Shown here one piece after another: positions 56,819 to 64,000 of a stretch of 64,000 nt of DNA. Each line of letters starts with the position of its first letter. Position 1 is the first letter of the stretch. The notes beneath the pieces were generated by a model that was not told where the DNA came from, did not search any database, and was given only the letters and a program-made list of their open reading frames with translations. Origin of the DNA: Shimia sp. (GTDB lineage Bacteria > Pseudomonadota > Alphaproteobacteria > Rhodobacterales > Rhodobacteraceae); the NCBI GenBank assembly GCA_024224295.1, contig JAAENN010000156.1, positions 1 through 64,000 of the forward strand, written 5' to 3'. The position numbers were made by a program, and so were the translations under genes.

Positions 56819-58273
56819 ATGTTTGTGGGAATCGATCTGGGCACGTCAGGTGTACGTGCCCTGCTGATTGACGCGTCCCAACGTGTGATTGGCGCAAAAG
56901 AAGCCGCGGTGGACACCGCTCGCCCGCACGCTGGGTGGAGCGAGCAACTGCAGTCAGACTGGATCACCGCCACCAAAGCGGTCTTTGCCGAGCTAAGAGC
57001 CGACCACCCCGCCGAGGTCGCCGCCATTCAAGGCATCGGCGTCTCTGGCCACATGCACGGCGCCAACTTGCTCGACCAAAACGGCACGCCATTGCGCCCC
57101 TGCATGATGTGGAACGACACCCGCTCCGCGTCCCAAGCTGCTAGGCTCGACGCCACCGATCAGGTCCGGGACCTGTCCGGCAACATCGTCTTCCCCGGCT
57201 TCACCGCCCCCAAGGTGGCTTGGGTCGCCGAAAACGAACCAGACACCTATGCCAAAACCGCCAAGGTGCTCTTGCCCAAAGACTTTCTGAACTTTTGGCT
57301 CACCGGCGTCTATGCCTCCGACATGTCAGATTCCGCTGGCACAAGCTGGCTCGACGTTGGCACCCGCGACTGGTCTGACACGCTGCTAACCGCCTCCAGC
57401 ATGCGCCGCGACCAGATGCCCGACCTGTTTGAAGGCTCGGACGCCATCGGCACCGTGCGCGATGACATCGCCGCCGAACTTGGCCTGCCCAAAGGTGTGA
57501 TTGTCGCTGCGGGTGCAGGCGACAACGCCGCCGCCACTTGTGGCATCGGCGCATTAAACGAAGGCGACGGTTTTGTCAGCTTGGGCACCTCCGGCGTGCT
57601 GCTCACCGGCCGCGATGCCTACGCGCCCAAACCGGAAAGCGCAGTGCACACTTTCTGCCACGCCATTCCAAACCGCTGGTATCAGATGGGCGTCATTCTG
57701 GCCGCCACCGACAGCCTCAACTGGCTCTCGCGCAATCTACAAGACAGCCCCGCCAACCTGACCAAACTCTTGGGTAACAGCATCGACGGCCCCGGCACTA
57801 CGCGCTTCCTGCCCTATCTCTCTGGCGAGCGTACCCCGCACAATGACGCCACTGTGCGCGGTGCCTTCCTAAACATCGACATAGACGCAGGCCACGCCGC
57901 CCTCACCCAAGCGGTACTCGAAGGTGTGAGCTTCGCCCTTCGCGATAACCTTGAAGCTCTAAAATCCACCGGTGCCGATCTGCAAAGCTTGATTGCCATC
58001 GGCGGCGGCAGCCAGTCGCCCTATTGGGTCGAGCTCATCGCCACCCTGCTCAACCTGCCGATATCCCTGCCCAAAGCCGGCGAATTTGGCGCGGCACTCG
58101 GCGCAGCACGCCTGGCCATCTGCGCCGTCACCAACGCCGATCCCGAGGCCGTCATGACCCGACCCGAGATCGCCACAACCGTTTCCCCCCGCAGTGATCT
58201 GCGTGACGCATACGAAGACGCCTATGCGAACTTCGTCACTTTCTACCCCGGCATAAAGGCCCTGACACAATGA
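56819..58273 (+). CDS. xylB: Xylulokinase
   Basis: A 484-aa FGGY-family kinase that phosphorylates D-xylulose. [20 protein letters not shown] (residues 2-21) forms the first phosphate loop, with GVSGHMHGA marking xylulokinases and [15 protein letters not shown]-like sequence in the second lobe. It overlaps xylA by ATGA, kinase gene first. Confidence 0.95.
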   Translation: MFVGIDLGTSGVRALLIDASQRVIGAKEAAVDTARPHAGWSEQLQSDWITATKAVFAELRADHPAEVAAIQGIGVSGHMHGANLLDQNGTPLRPCMMWNDTRSASQAARLDATDQVRDLSGNIVFPGFTAPKVAWVAENEPDTYAKTAKVLLPKDFLNFWLTGVYASDMSDSAGTSWLDVGTRDWSDTLLTASSMRRDQMPDLFEGSDAIGTVRDDIAAELGLPKGVIVAAGAGDNAAATCGIGALNEGDGFVSLGTSGVLLTGRDAYAPKPESAVHTFCHAIPNRWYQMGVILAATDSLNWLSRNLQDSPANLTKLLGNSIDGPGTTRFLPYLSGERTPHNDATVRGAFLNIDIDAGHAALTQAVLEGVSFALRDNLEALKSTGADLQSLIAIGGGSQSPYWVELIATLLNLPISLPKAGEFGAALGAARLAICAVTNADPEAVMTRPEIATTVSPRSDLRDAYEDAYANFVTFYPGIKALTQ

Positions 58274-59574
58274 CCGACTTCTTCAAAAACATCGCCCCCG
58301 CCACCTACGAGGGGCCGGACAGCACCAACCCAATTGCCTTCCACCACTACAACCCCGACGAGGTTGTCATGGGCAAACGCATGGAAGACCACCTGCGCTT
58401 TGCCGTCGCCTACTGGCACAGCTTTGCCTGGGAAGGCGGCGACCCCTTTGGCGGCCAAACCTTTGAGCGCCCATGGCACCCGCAAACCCGTATGGACATG
58501 GCCAAAGTCAAAGCCGACGCCGCTTTTGAGATGTTTGACATCCTTGGTCAGCCCTACTTCTGCTGGCATGACGCCGACATCCGCCCCGAAGGCGACAGCT
58601 TTGCCGAAAGCCTGAATAACTTCGAAGAGATCATTGATTACTTTGAAGAAAAGATGAGCACGCGTCAGATAAAACTGCTGTGGGGCACCGCCAATATGTT
58701 CAGCCACCGCCGCTGGATGTCGGGCGCCTCGACCAACCCAGACCCGGATGTCTTTGCCTATTCTGCAGCCACCGTGAAAACCTGCATGGACGCTACCAAA
58801 CGTCTGGGCGGCGAAAACTACGTGCTCTGGGGCGGCCGCGAAGGCTATGAAACCCTGCTCAACACCGACATGGGCCGCGAGCTCGACAACATGGGCCGCT
58901 TCCTCAACATGGTGGTGGATTACAAACACAAGATCGGCTTTGAAGGCGCCATTCTTGTAGAGCCCAAACCGCAAGAACCGTCCAAGCACCAATACGACTT
59001 TGACGCCGCCACCTGCTATGGCTTCCTCAAAAAGTACGGCCTCGAAAACGAAGTCAAACTCAACCTTGAGCAAGGTCATGCCATACTCGCCGGTCACAGT
59101 TTTGAGCATGAGATCGCCACCGCCGCCGCGCTTGGCGTGCTTGGCTCCATCGACATGAACCGCAACGACTATCAGTCCGGCTGGGACACCGACCAGTTCC
59201 CCAACTCCGTGCCTGAGGTTGCGCTGGCCTACTACCACATCCTTAAGGACGGTGGCTTGAAAACCGGTGGCACCAACTTTGACGCCAAACTGCGCCGCCA
59301 ATCCTTGGACGCCGAAGACCTGATCGCAGGCCACATCGGTGCCATGGACGTCTGCGCCCGAGGTTTGAAAGCAGCGGCTGCGATGATCGAAGATGGCGGT
59401 CTCGAAGAGGCCCTATCCGAGCGTTACGCCGGTTGGGACACCGACGCGGCCAAAGACATGCTGGCCGGTGGTCTCGATGGCACCTTTGACGACGTCATAA
59501 GCGGCAAGATCAATCCAGCGCCAAAATCCGGCCGTCAGGAGATCTTGGAAAATTACGTGAACCGCTTTGTGTAA
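58270..59574 (+). CDS. xylA: Xylose isomerase
   Basis: A 434-aa class II xylose isomerase turning D-xylose into D-xylulose. Catalytic and metal blocks are [13 protein letters not shown] (His), [25 protein letters not shown] (Glu and Lys) and [18 protein letters not shown]. Translationally coupled to xylB. Confidence 0.97.
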   Translation: MTDFFKNIAPATYEGPDSTNPIAFHHYNPDEVVMGKRMEDHLRFAVAYWHSFAWEGGDPFGGQTFERPWHPQTRMDMAKVKADAAFEMFDILGQPYFCWHDADIRPEGDSFAESLNNFEEIIDYFEEKMSTRQIKLLWGTANMFSHRRWMSGASTNPDPDVFAYSAATVKTCMDATKRLGGENYVLWGGREGYETLLNTDMGRELDNMGRFLNMVVDYKHKIGFEGAILVEPKPQEPSKHQYDFDAATCYGFLKKYGLENEVKLNLEQGHAILAGHSFEHEIATAAALGVLGSIDMNRNDYQSGWDTDQFPNSVPEVALAYYHILKDGGLKTGGTNFDAKLRRQSLDAEDLIAGHIGAMDVCARGLKAAAAMIEDGGLEEALSERYAGWDTDAAKDMLAGGLDGTFDDVISGKINPAPKSGRQEILENYVNRFV

Positions 59575-59667
59575 TATCTTGTTTCAAATAAGTTATTGAG
59601 GCTAGATGCACCGATCCTTCGCGCATATTCTCCTGCGCGGAGGGCTTTTCTAAACGAAAGACCCGCC

Positions 59668-60990
59668 ATGCGCTCTTTGATGCTCACAGCCGCTTTCCTG
59701 CCCGTCACGCTGGCAACCTTAGTCGGCGCGTCACCGATGCCAAAGGCGGACGCTACCTTTCCGGCGCAGGACTTGACGGAGGTCGAGCTTGGCTGGCACC
59801 TGTTCTACGATCCCATCCTGTCCGGCAACCGCTCTGTGGCCTGCGCCACCTGCCACCACCCTGATCTTGGCACCTCAGATGGCGTCTCGCTTGGCTTGGG
59901 CGACGGCGCCACCGGTCTGGGGTTGGAACGCAAAATCGACGCCAGAAACCCGCCTGAAAAGCGCATTCCCCGCAACGCCCCCGCGCTTTGGAATCTCGGC
60001 GCCACTGAATTCACAGTCTTCTTTCATGATGGTCGTCTGGAGGATGACCCCACTCGCCCTTCCGGTATTCGCACACCTTTAGGAAGCGAAATGGAAATGG
60101 GCTTTAGAAATGCCCTTTCCGCGCAGGCCATGTTCCCTGTGCTATCTGGTGATGAAATGGCGGGACACTATTCTGAGAATGACGTCTCCCAAGCCGTGCG
60201 CCTCGGCCAACTCACCGGCCCCGGCGGCGCCTGGGACATCCTCGCCAAACGGATCGAGGCCATCCCCGCTTACCGCGCCGCTTTTGACGACGCGATTGGC
60301 GCGGAGGAACCAATTAAGTTCCACCACATCGCCAACGCGCTGGCGGCTTTCATTGCCTTTGAATGGCGCGCGGATAACTCCGCCTTCGACGCCTACCTTC
60401 GAGACGGCACGCCTCTCGATGAAACTGCCGCCGCCGGCATGGAGCTCTTCTACGGCAAAGCCCAATGCGGCTCCTGCCACTCCGGCCAATTCCAGACTGA
60501 CCACGGCTTCCACGCTATTGCCTTGCCGCAAATCGGCCCCGGCAAAGCCGCGCCCTTTGAACGTCACAACCGCGACGTGGGTCGTGGCCGCGTGACCGGT
60601 GAAACCGACGACTTCTACCGCTTTCGCACGCCATCCCTGCGCAACATCACGCAGACAGCACCCTACGGGCACAACGGCGCTTACACATCGCTGGAGGCAA
60701 TGGTACGTCACCACCTTGATCCGGTCACGTCGCTCAACACCTATGCAGAAGCACACGCAACCTATTCCGATGGAAAATTTGACACCGATTTCAATGTGAT
60801 GGCGAACACTTCTGAAGTGATTGAGATCGCCGCAGCCAACGAACTTTCACCCATTGACCTCACCGATCAAGAGGTCACAAAAATCCTCGCTTTCCTCGAA
60901 AGCCTCACGGATTATGACGCGATCCAAGGCCGCCTTGGCGTGCCAGATGCTGTCCCCTCGGGCCTTCCGATAGATCAGCTGTCCAACTGA
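59668..60990 (+). CDS. Exported di-heme cytochrome c peroxidase (MauG/CcpA family)
   Basis: A 440-aa exported protein with a signal peptide and two CxxCH haem sites, C59-C62-H63 (CATCH) and C267-C270-H271 (CGSCH). Blocks such as LGWHLFYDPILSGNRSVACATC (around 41-62), FRTPSLRNI and APYGHNGAYTSLEAMVRHH match the cytochrome c peroxidase/MauG family. Canonical CcpA destroys hydrogen peroxide; MauG-like members oxidise a partner protein. The first haem segment and length fit either. The start at 59668 follows a gap of about 93 nt after xylA. It converges on an ASPIC/UnbV protein. Confidence 0.9.
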   Translation: MRSLMLTAAFLPVTLATLVGASPMPKADATFPAQDLTEVELGWHLFYDPILSGNRSVACATCHHPDLGTSDGVSLGLGDGATGLGLERKIDARNPPEKRIPRNAPALWNLGATEFTVFFHDGRLEDDPTRPSGIRTPLGSEMEMGFRNALSAQAMFPVLSGDEMAGHYSENDVSQAVRLGQLTGPGGAWDILAKRIEAIPAYRAAFDDAIGAEEPIKFHHIANALAAFIAFEWRADNSAFDAYLRDGTPLDETAAAGMELFYGKAQCGSCHSGQFQTDHGFHAIALPQIGPGKAAPFERHNRDVGRGRVTGETDDFYRFRTPSLRNITQTAPYGHNGAYTSLEAMVRHHLDPVTSLNTYAEAHATYSDGKFDTDFNVMANTSEVIEIAAANELSPIDLTDQEVTKILAFLESLTDYDAIQGRLGVPDAVPSGLPIDQLSN

Positions 60991-61004
60991 TGCGCTGCGC
61001 CAGC

Positions 61005-62546
61005 TCAGTAAGCGGACAACACGGTCACCGGCCCTTCGGACCACACCCGCCAGCTGCCATTTACCGGCACCTCGATCCAGTCCCCCTGCGTGCCATCCGG
61101 CCAGCGCACACGCACTTCGACCTTCTCCGCATCACCTAAACCAAAATGCTGCGGCCCGGACACGCCTCCGGCATGGCCACCGCCCACAGTGATCTCCCGC
61201 CAATAGACCCGCACACCAACTTTGACTTCAATGAGTGCACCCACGGCCTGACTATTGGCGTCTTTCCCCATCAGGGTCAGCGCCACCCAATTGCCCGTTC
61301 CCTCGGTGACGTTCTGATAGATCTCCAGCGGTGCCCGCCGGTTCACAACCGCCAGATCCAGCAACCCATCGTGGTTCATATCCACCAGAGCGGCCCCACG
61401 ACTGCGCGCCAATGTTGCAACACCAGCCACATCGCCCTGCTCCGCAAAAGTCCCGTCCCCCTGCTGCATCAACAGATTGTTGGGATCGTCCATCGCCGCA
61501 CCGGGCATCTGCTGCACATTGCCTTTTGCAATGAACACATCATCCAGCCCGTCGTTGTCCACATCGCCGAAAGAGATATGCCAGCCGGTCGATGGTCGCC
61601 CATCGCCGCCGGTGTAGGGCCGATGCGCCGAGGTGCCCATGTCAAAAGGCACATCTTCAAACGTCGGAGCCTCTGCACTCACACGTTTCATTAAGCGCTG
61701 ATCCCCCATCGATGACAAAAACACCTCGGCTTTGCCGTCAAAATCCAGATCCCGTTCAGCAATCCCCATGCCCCACAGCATATGTGTCGCCCAGCCGTCC
61801 GCCTCATCAAACAGCCGTGGCGTGGCCTCCATCGCCCATAGCTGTTCTGAGCCGCCCTTCACATAGTAATGCCGATCGTTGCTCATACGCAGATCGGCCC
61901 GCCCCAAGCGCCCCCAGTCAGAAAACAGGATCGACAGCGGACAGAAGCCGGGTGACAGCTTGGTATGCGCATAGCCGTCACCTTCCGGACGAAACAAATC
62001 ATTGTCATCACAGGCCTCAAACGGCCCTTTGGGATCCTCGCGATCCACATAATTGCCAAATGCCAAAGTTGGCGGCGCATCCTGCCGCTCCCAGGTGGCC
62101 GAAAACGCCGTGGTCCAGGCATCGCGCCCATCAAACCCCGGCAACGCCATTGGCTCAAATTGACACTCCGGACCACCTTTAAGAAGCACATTTTCTCCAA
62201 CGCGCAGCGCCACAAGATCCAGGAGCCCATCGCCATCAATATCAAGCGGATAAAACCCAGTCGTCCCCGTCATTGCCAAGGCTTCGGGCGTGTCCTCTTC
62301 AAAGGTAACCGCTCCGCCGTGCGCACTCCGGTTACGTAACAAAACCGGCGGGTTCTCCCCGCCTGCGGCCACCAGCTCCGGCAAACCGTCGCCGCTGCAA
62401 TCAAATGCCGCTACGCCCCCGCCAACATAAAATTCCCAGCCGCCATCATAGACATGCTCGGCAACCTCAACAGGCGCAAAGCGCACCTCGGCCTGCGCAG
62501 CACCCGCTGCAATTACCGCGAGTGCGCTGACGCTCTTAAGCCACAT
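61005..62546 (-). CDS. Exported CRTAC1-like protein (FG-GAP propeller with ASPIC/UnbV domain)
   Basis: A 513-aa protein with a signal peptide (to about AQAEV). FG-GAP calcium-type repeats are seen as DIDGDGLLDLVAL, DLDFDGKAEVFL, DVDNDGLDDVFI and DMNHDGLLDLAVV, followed by a C-terminal ASPIC/UnbV domain (NWVALTLMGKDANSQAVGA to the end). Such proteins are secreted or periplasmic; their function is poorly known. Its start overlaps the xylR end by 11 nt, and its stop lies 14 nt from the peroxidase stop, so it forms a unit with xylR rather than with the peroxidase. Confidence 0.88.
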   Translation of the reverse strand: MWLKSVSALAVIAAGAAQAEVRFAPVEVAEHVYDGGWEFYVGGGVAAFDCSGDGLPELVAAGGENPPVLLRNRSAHGGAVTFEEDTPEALAMTGTTGFYPLDIDGDGLLDLVALRVGENVLLKGGPECQFEPMALPGFDGRDAWTTAFSATWERQDAPPTLAFGNYVDREDPKGPFEACDDNDLFRPEGDGYAHTKLSPGFCPLSILFSDWGRLGRADLRMSNDRHYYVKGGSEQLWAMEATPRLFDEADGWATHMLWGMGIAERDLDFDGKAEVFLSSMGDQRLMKRVSAEAPTFEDVPFDMGTSAHRPYTGGDGRPSTGWHISFGDVDNDGLDDVFIAKGNVQQMPGAAMDDPNNLLMQQGDGTFAEQGDVAGVATLARSRGAALVDMNHDGLLDLAVVNRRAPLEIYQNVTEGTGNWVALTLMGKDANSQAVGALIEVKVGVRVYWREITVGGGHAGGVSGPQHFGLGDAEKVEVRVRWPDGTQGDWIEVPVNGSWRVWSEGPVTVLSAY

Positions 62547-63729
62547 TCTCTGCCATCTCCAAAAGCGCGTTTTCCGACACGTTCTCAAGCGCATAGGCCG
62601 CTGCTCCGCGCGCCCACATCAAGTTGCCCCATTTGTGCACAACCACTTCAGGCGGCGCTTTGTCGACCTGAACAATCAGCTTACGCATGCCCTCAATAAC
62701 ATCTTCGGCGTAGAGGTGGCTGGACTGCATCTGTTCCCCCGCCAAAATGATCAGCTCGGGGTCAAAGATGTTGACGATATTGGCCAGTCCCATGGCAAAC
62801 ATGCGGCCTGCCCGATTGACAATCGACGCCGACATCTCATCGCCCTCTTTGGCTGCGCGCAAAATATCTTCCACGCGCCGCTCTCCCGCCTCTCCGCTGG
62901 CAATCATGGCCTCACGGGTCAGCGCATAATCGGCCGCATAGGCTTCCAGACACCCACGCTGCCCACAGCGGCACAAGGCGCCTTCCAACTGCACCTTGGT
63001 GTGGCCAAATTCCGCCCCACAGCCACGCGTGCCACGGTAAATCTCGTTGTTGATCACGATGCCCATACCCACACCGCTTTCGATGGTCACCACGATAAAG
63101 TCACTGTGCCCCTGCCCAAGGCCAAAGCTCTGTTCCGCCATCGCTACAAGGTTCGCATCATTGTCCAGAAACACAGGAAGACCCAGCGACCGCTTCAGAA
63201 CATCCGCGAACTGCACATTCCGCGCAGTTAGAGATGGCGACCAATGCACAAAGCCACGCGGAGCATCCACCACCCCCGCAATGCCAAGGCCAAAGCCGGC
63301 GACATCGCTTCGAGTCATGCCGACCTTTGCCGCCAGGACATCTACCAATTTGGCCAGTTCCGTCGCCATTTCTTCCGGCGGCAACACCCCGCTTACCAAG
63401 TCGGCTTCATGGTCCGCCAACTGCCTGCCTTCAAAATCCAGAAGCACCAGCGAAACCGTTTTGTTAGATATCTTCGCCCCTGCAATCAATCGTGCGGCAC
63501 CGCGTATCTTCAGGTCCACCTTGGGCCGGCCACGTTTCGAATCTTTCTCCGCCGAGTCGCTTGTGACCTCCTCAATTAGCCCTTCCCGCAGTAGTTCTGC
63601 CGTGATGGTGGTCACTGTTGCACGGCTGATTCCAGTCAGCTCACTCAGGTCAATCCGTGGAACACGCTGTTGCCTGCGAATTTCTCCCAGCAGCTTACGC
63701 CGCCCAATTTCTCTTTGATTCACAGACAT
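62536..63729 (-). CDS. xylR: ROK-family xylose repressor
   Basis: A 397-aa ROK transcription factor: an N-terminal winged helix (SRATVTTITAELLREGLIEE), then a sugar-kinase-like domain with ILAG-type ATPase-derived loops and the zinc motif CRCGQRGCLEAYA. Its position between xylBA and the substrate-binding-protein gene, with shared AT-rich operators on both sides, supports xylose control; the name rests on that context. Confidence 0.9.
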   Translation of the reverse strand: MSVNQREIGRRKLLGEIRRQQRVPRIDLSELTGISRATVTTITAELLREGLIEEVTSDSAEKDSKRGRPKVDLKIRGAARLIAGAKISNKTVSLVLLDFEGRQLADHEADLVSGVLPPEEMATELAKLVDVLAAKVGMTRSDVAGFGLGIAGVVDAPRGFVHWSPSLTARNVQFADVLKRSLGLPVFLDNDANLVAMAEQSFGLGQGHSDFIVVTIESGVGMGIVINNEIYRGTRGCGAEFGHTKVQLEGALCRCGQRGCLEAYAADYALTREAMIASGEAGERRVEDILRAAKEGDEMSASIVNRAGRMFAMGLANIVNIFDPELIILAGEQMQSSHLYAEDVIEGMRKLIVQVDKAPPEVVVHKWGNLMWARGAAAYALENVSENALLEMAENVA

Positions 63730-63833
63730 ATAATCGCTCCTTCTTCACCAAACACAGTCTGCAACCAAAACACAAACTGCCTTTATATGGCATCAAAACC
63801 ATGCCGATGTTTGTCGGATCAATGCAAGGTTAG

Positions 63834-63862
63834 CTTATTTAATTTGATTTACAAATTTATTG
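63834..63862. promoter_or_regulatory. Putative XylR operator upstream of xylF
   Basis: CTTATTTAATTTG-ATTTA-CAAATTTATTG is a near-perfect inverted repeat around a 5-bp centre, between divergent xylR and the partial gene at 63936. It shares the half-site CTTATTTAATTTG with the site upstream of xylB. Confidence 0.62.
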
Positions 63863-63935
63863 CGCTAACATTGATCTCATCCGGTCAAAGCCGATTCACT
63901 TCGGCACACACCGGCAAGACCTTAGGGAGGACACC

Positions 63936-64000
63936 ATGAAACTTTTTGCATCCGCGACGGCAGTAATCGCCGGCGCCCTTATGAGCACCGCAGCTTGGGC
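63936..64000 (+). CDS. Start of a probable xylose ABC transporter substrate-binding protein (partial)
   Basis: Only the first 21 codons are in the window: an ATG with GGGAGG ten nt upstream and a classic signal peptide (basic start, hydrophobic core, AAWA near the end). Divergent position from xylR and the shared operator suggest XylF, the periplasmic xylose-binding protein. This identity is inference from context only. Confidence 0.55.
   Translation, partial: MKLFASATAVIAGALMSTAAW

Noticed and set aside
58243-59334. A 363-codon open frame antisense to xylA.
   Set aside because: Same codon-bias artefact over a well-identified gene.

Overview
The window is a dense, GC-rich chromosomal segment of an alphaproteobacterium, most likely Rhodobacterales (marine Roseobacter group). 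This rests on recognised conserved blocks: DUF177-rpmF-plsX-fabH-ihfA-merR, the scpB-scpA-nagZ-SPOR-argS-dgt block facing an ErpA-type carrier, a long-form dCTP deaminase, OlsB, and a gcvT-gcvH-gcvP operon behind a tandem glycine riboswitch. No phage, insertion sequence, CRISPR array or rRNA was seen. One tRNA (Pro, GGG anticodon) is present. Gene identities come from reading protein motifs; no database search was run.

Layout. 0-7.3 kb: ribF, a YcgN-type cysteine-cluster protein, threonine aldolase, a serine hydrolase broken by an amber codon, an orphan secreted protein, an alpha/beta hydrolase, a DsbA-fold isomerase and prs. 7.7-12.2 kb: an MFS transporter, an Uup-like ABC-F ATPase, olsB and bamE. 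12.3-18.7 kb: DUF177, rpmF, plsX, fabH, ihfA, a MerR-type regulator with a long acidic tail, tRNA-Pro and dCTP deaminase. 18.7-25.3 kb: segregation (scpAB), cell-wall recycling (nagZ), SPOR protein, argS and dgt. 25.4-30.6 kb: erpA-like, xth-like, GDSL esterase and a YbbA/YbbP-type ABC exporter. 30.7-35.5 kb: glycine cleavage system. 35.7-41.7 kb: a small membrane protein, a broken Rrf2/NsrR-like regulator, a gamma-glutamylcyclotransferase-like protein, MgtE, a PfkB kinase, a Tat-exported metallo-hydrolase and a second orphan secreted protein. 41.8-51.8 kb: gltX, a HEPN/AbiU2-like gene with a coupled 38-codon ORF, a Rid protein, NAD synthase, a secreted MORN-repeat protein, a MarR/ABA4-like divergent pair, an SDR, and a leucine leader-cupin-leuA unit. 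52.0-56.6 kb: a frameshifted secreted protein, a ZIP transporter and copA-cueR. 56.8-64.0 kb: a xylose locus (xylB-xylA, xylR, start of a probable xylF) into which a di-heme peroxidase and an ASPIC/UnbV protein are intercalated.

Regulation visible in sequence: a tandem glycine riboswitch ahead of gcvT; a leucine-rich leader peptide with two mutually exclusive hairpins ahead of cupin-leuA; a MerR-family promoter with a 19-bp spacer ahead of copA-cueR; a shared AT-rich inverted repeat at both ends of the xyl locus; a perfect 16-bp palindrome between marR and the ABA4-like gene; and an FNR-like box beside the broken Rrf2 gene.

Three genes are broken by one small lesion each: amber codons at 3222-3224 and 36255-36257, and a probable one-base loss in a T7 run at 52462-52468. 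RibF also carries an altered nucleotidyltransferase signature. These may be real decay or assembly errors. The best candidate for something undescribed is the AT-richer insertion at 43.2-43.9 kb, where a HEPN/AbiU2-like protein overlaps a tiny cysteine-rich ORF by ATGA.
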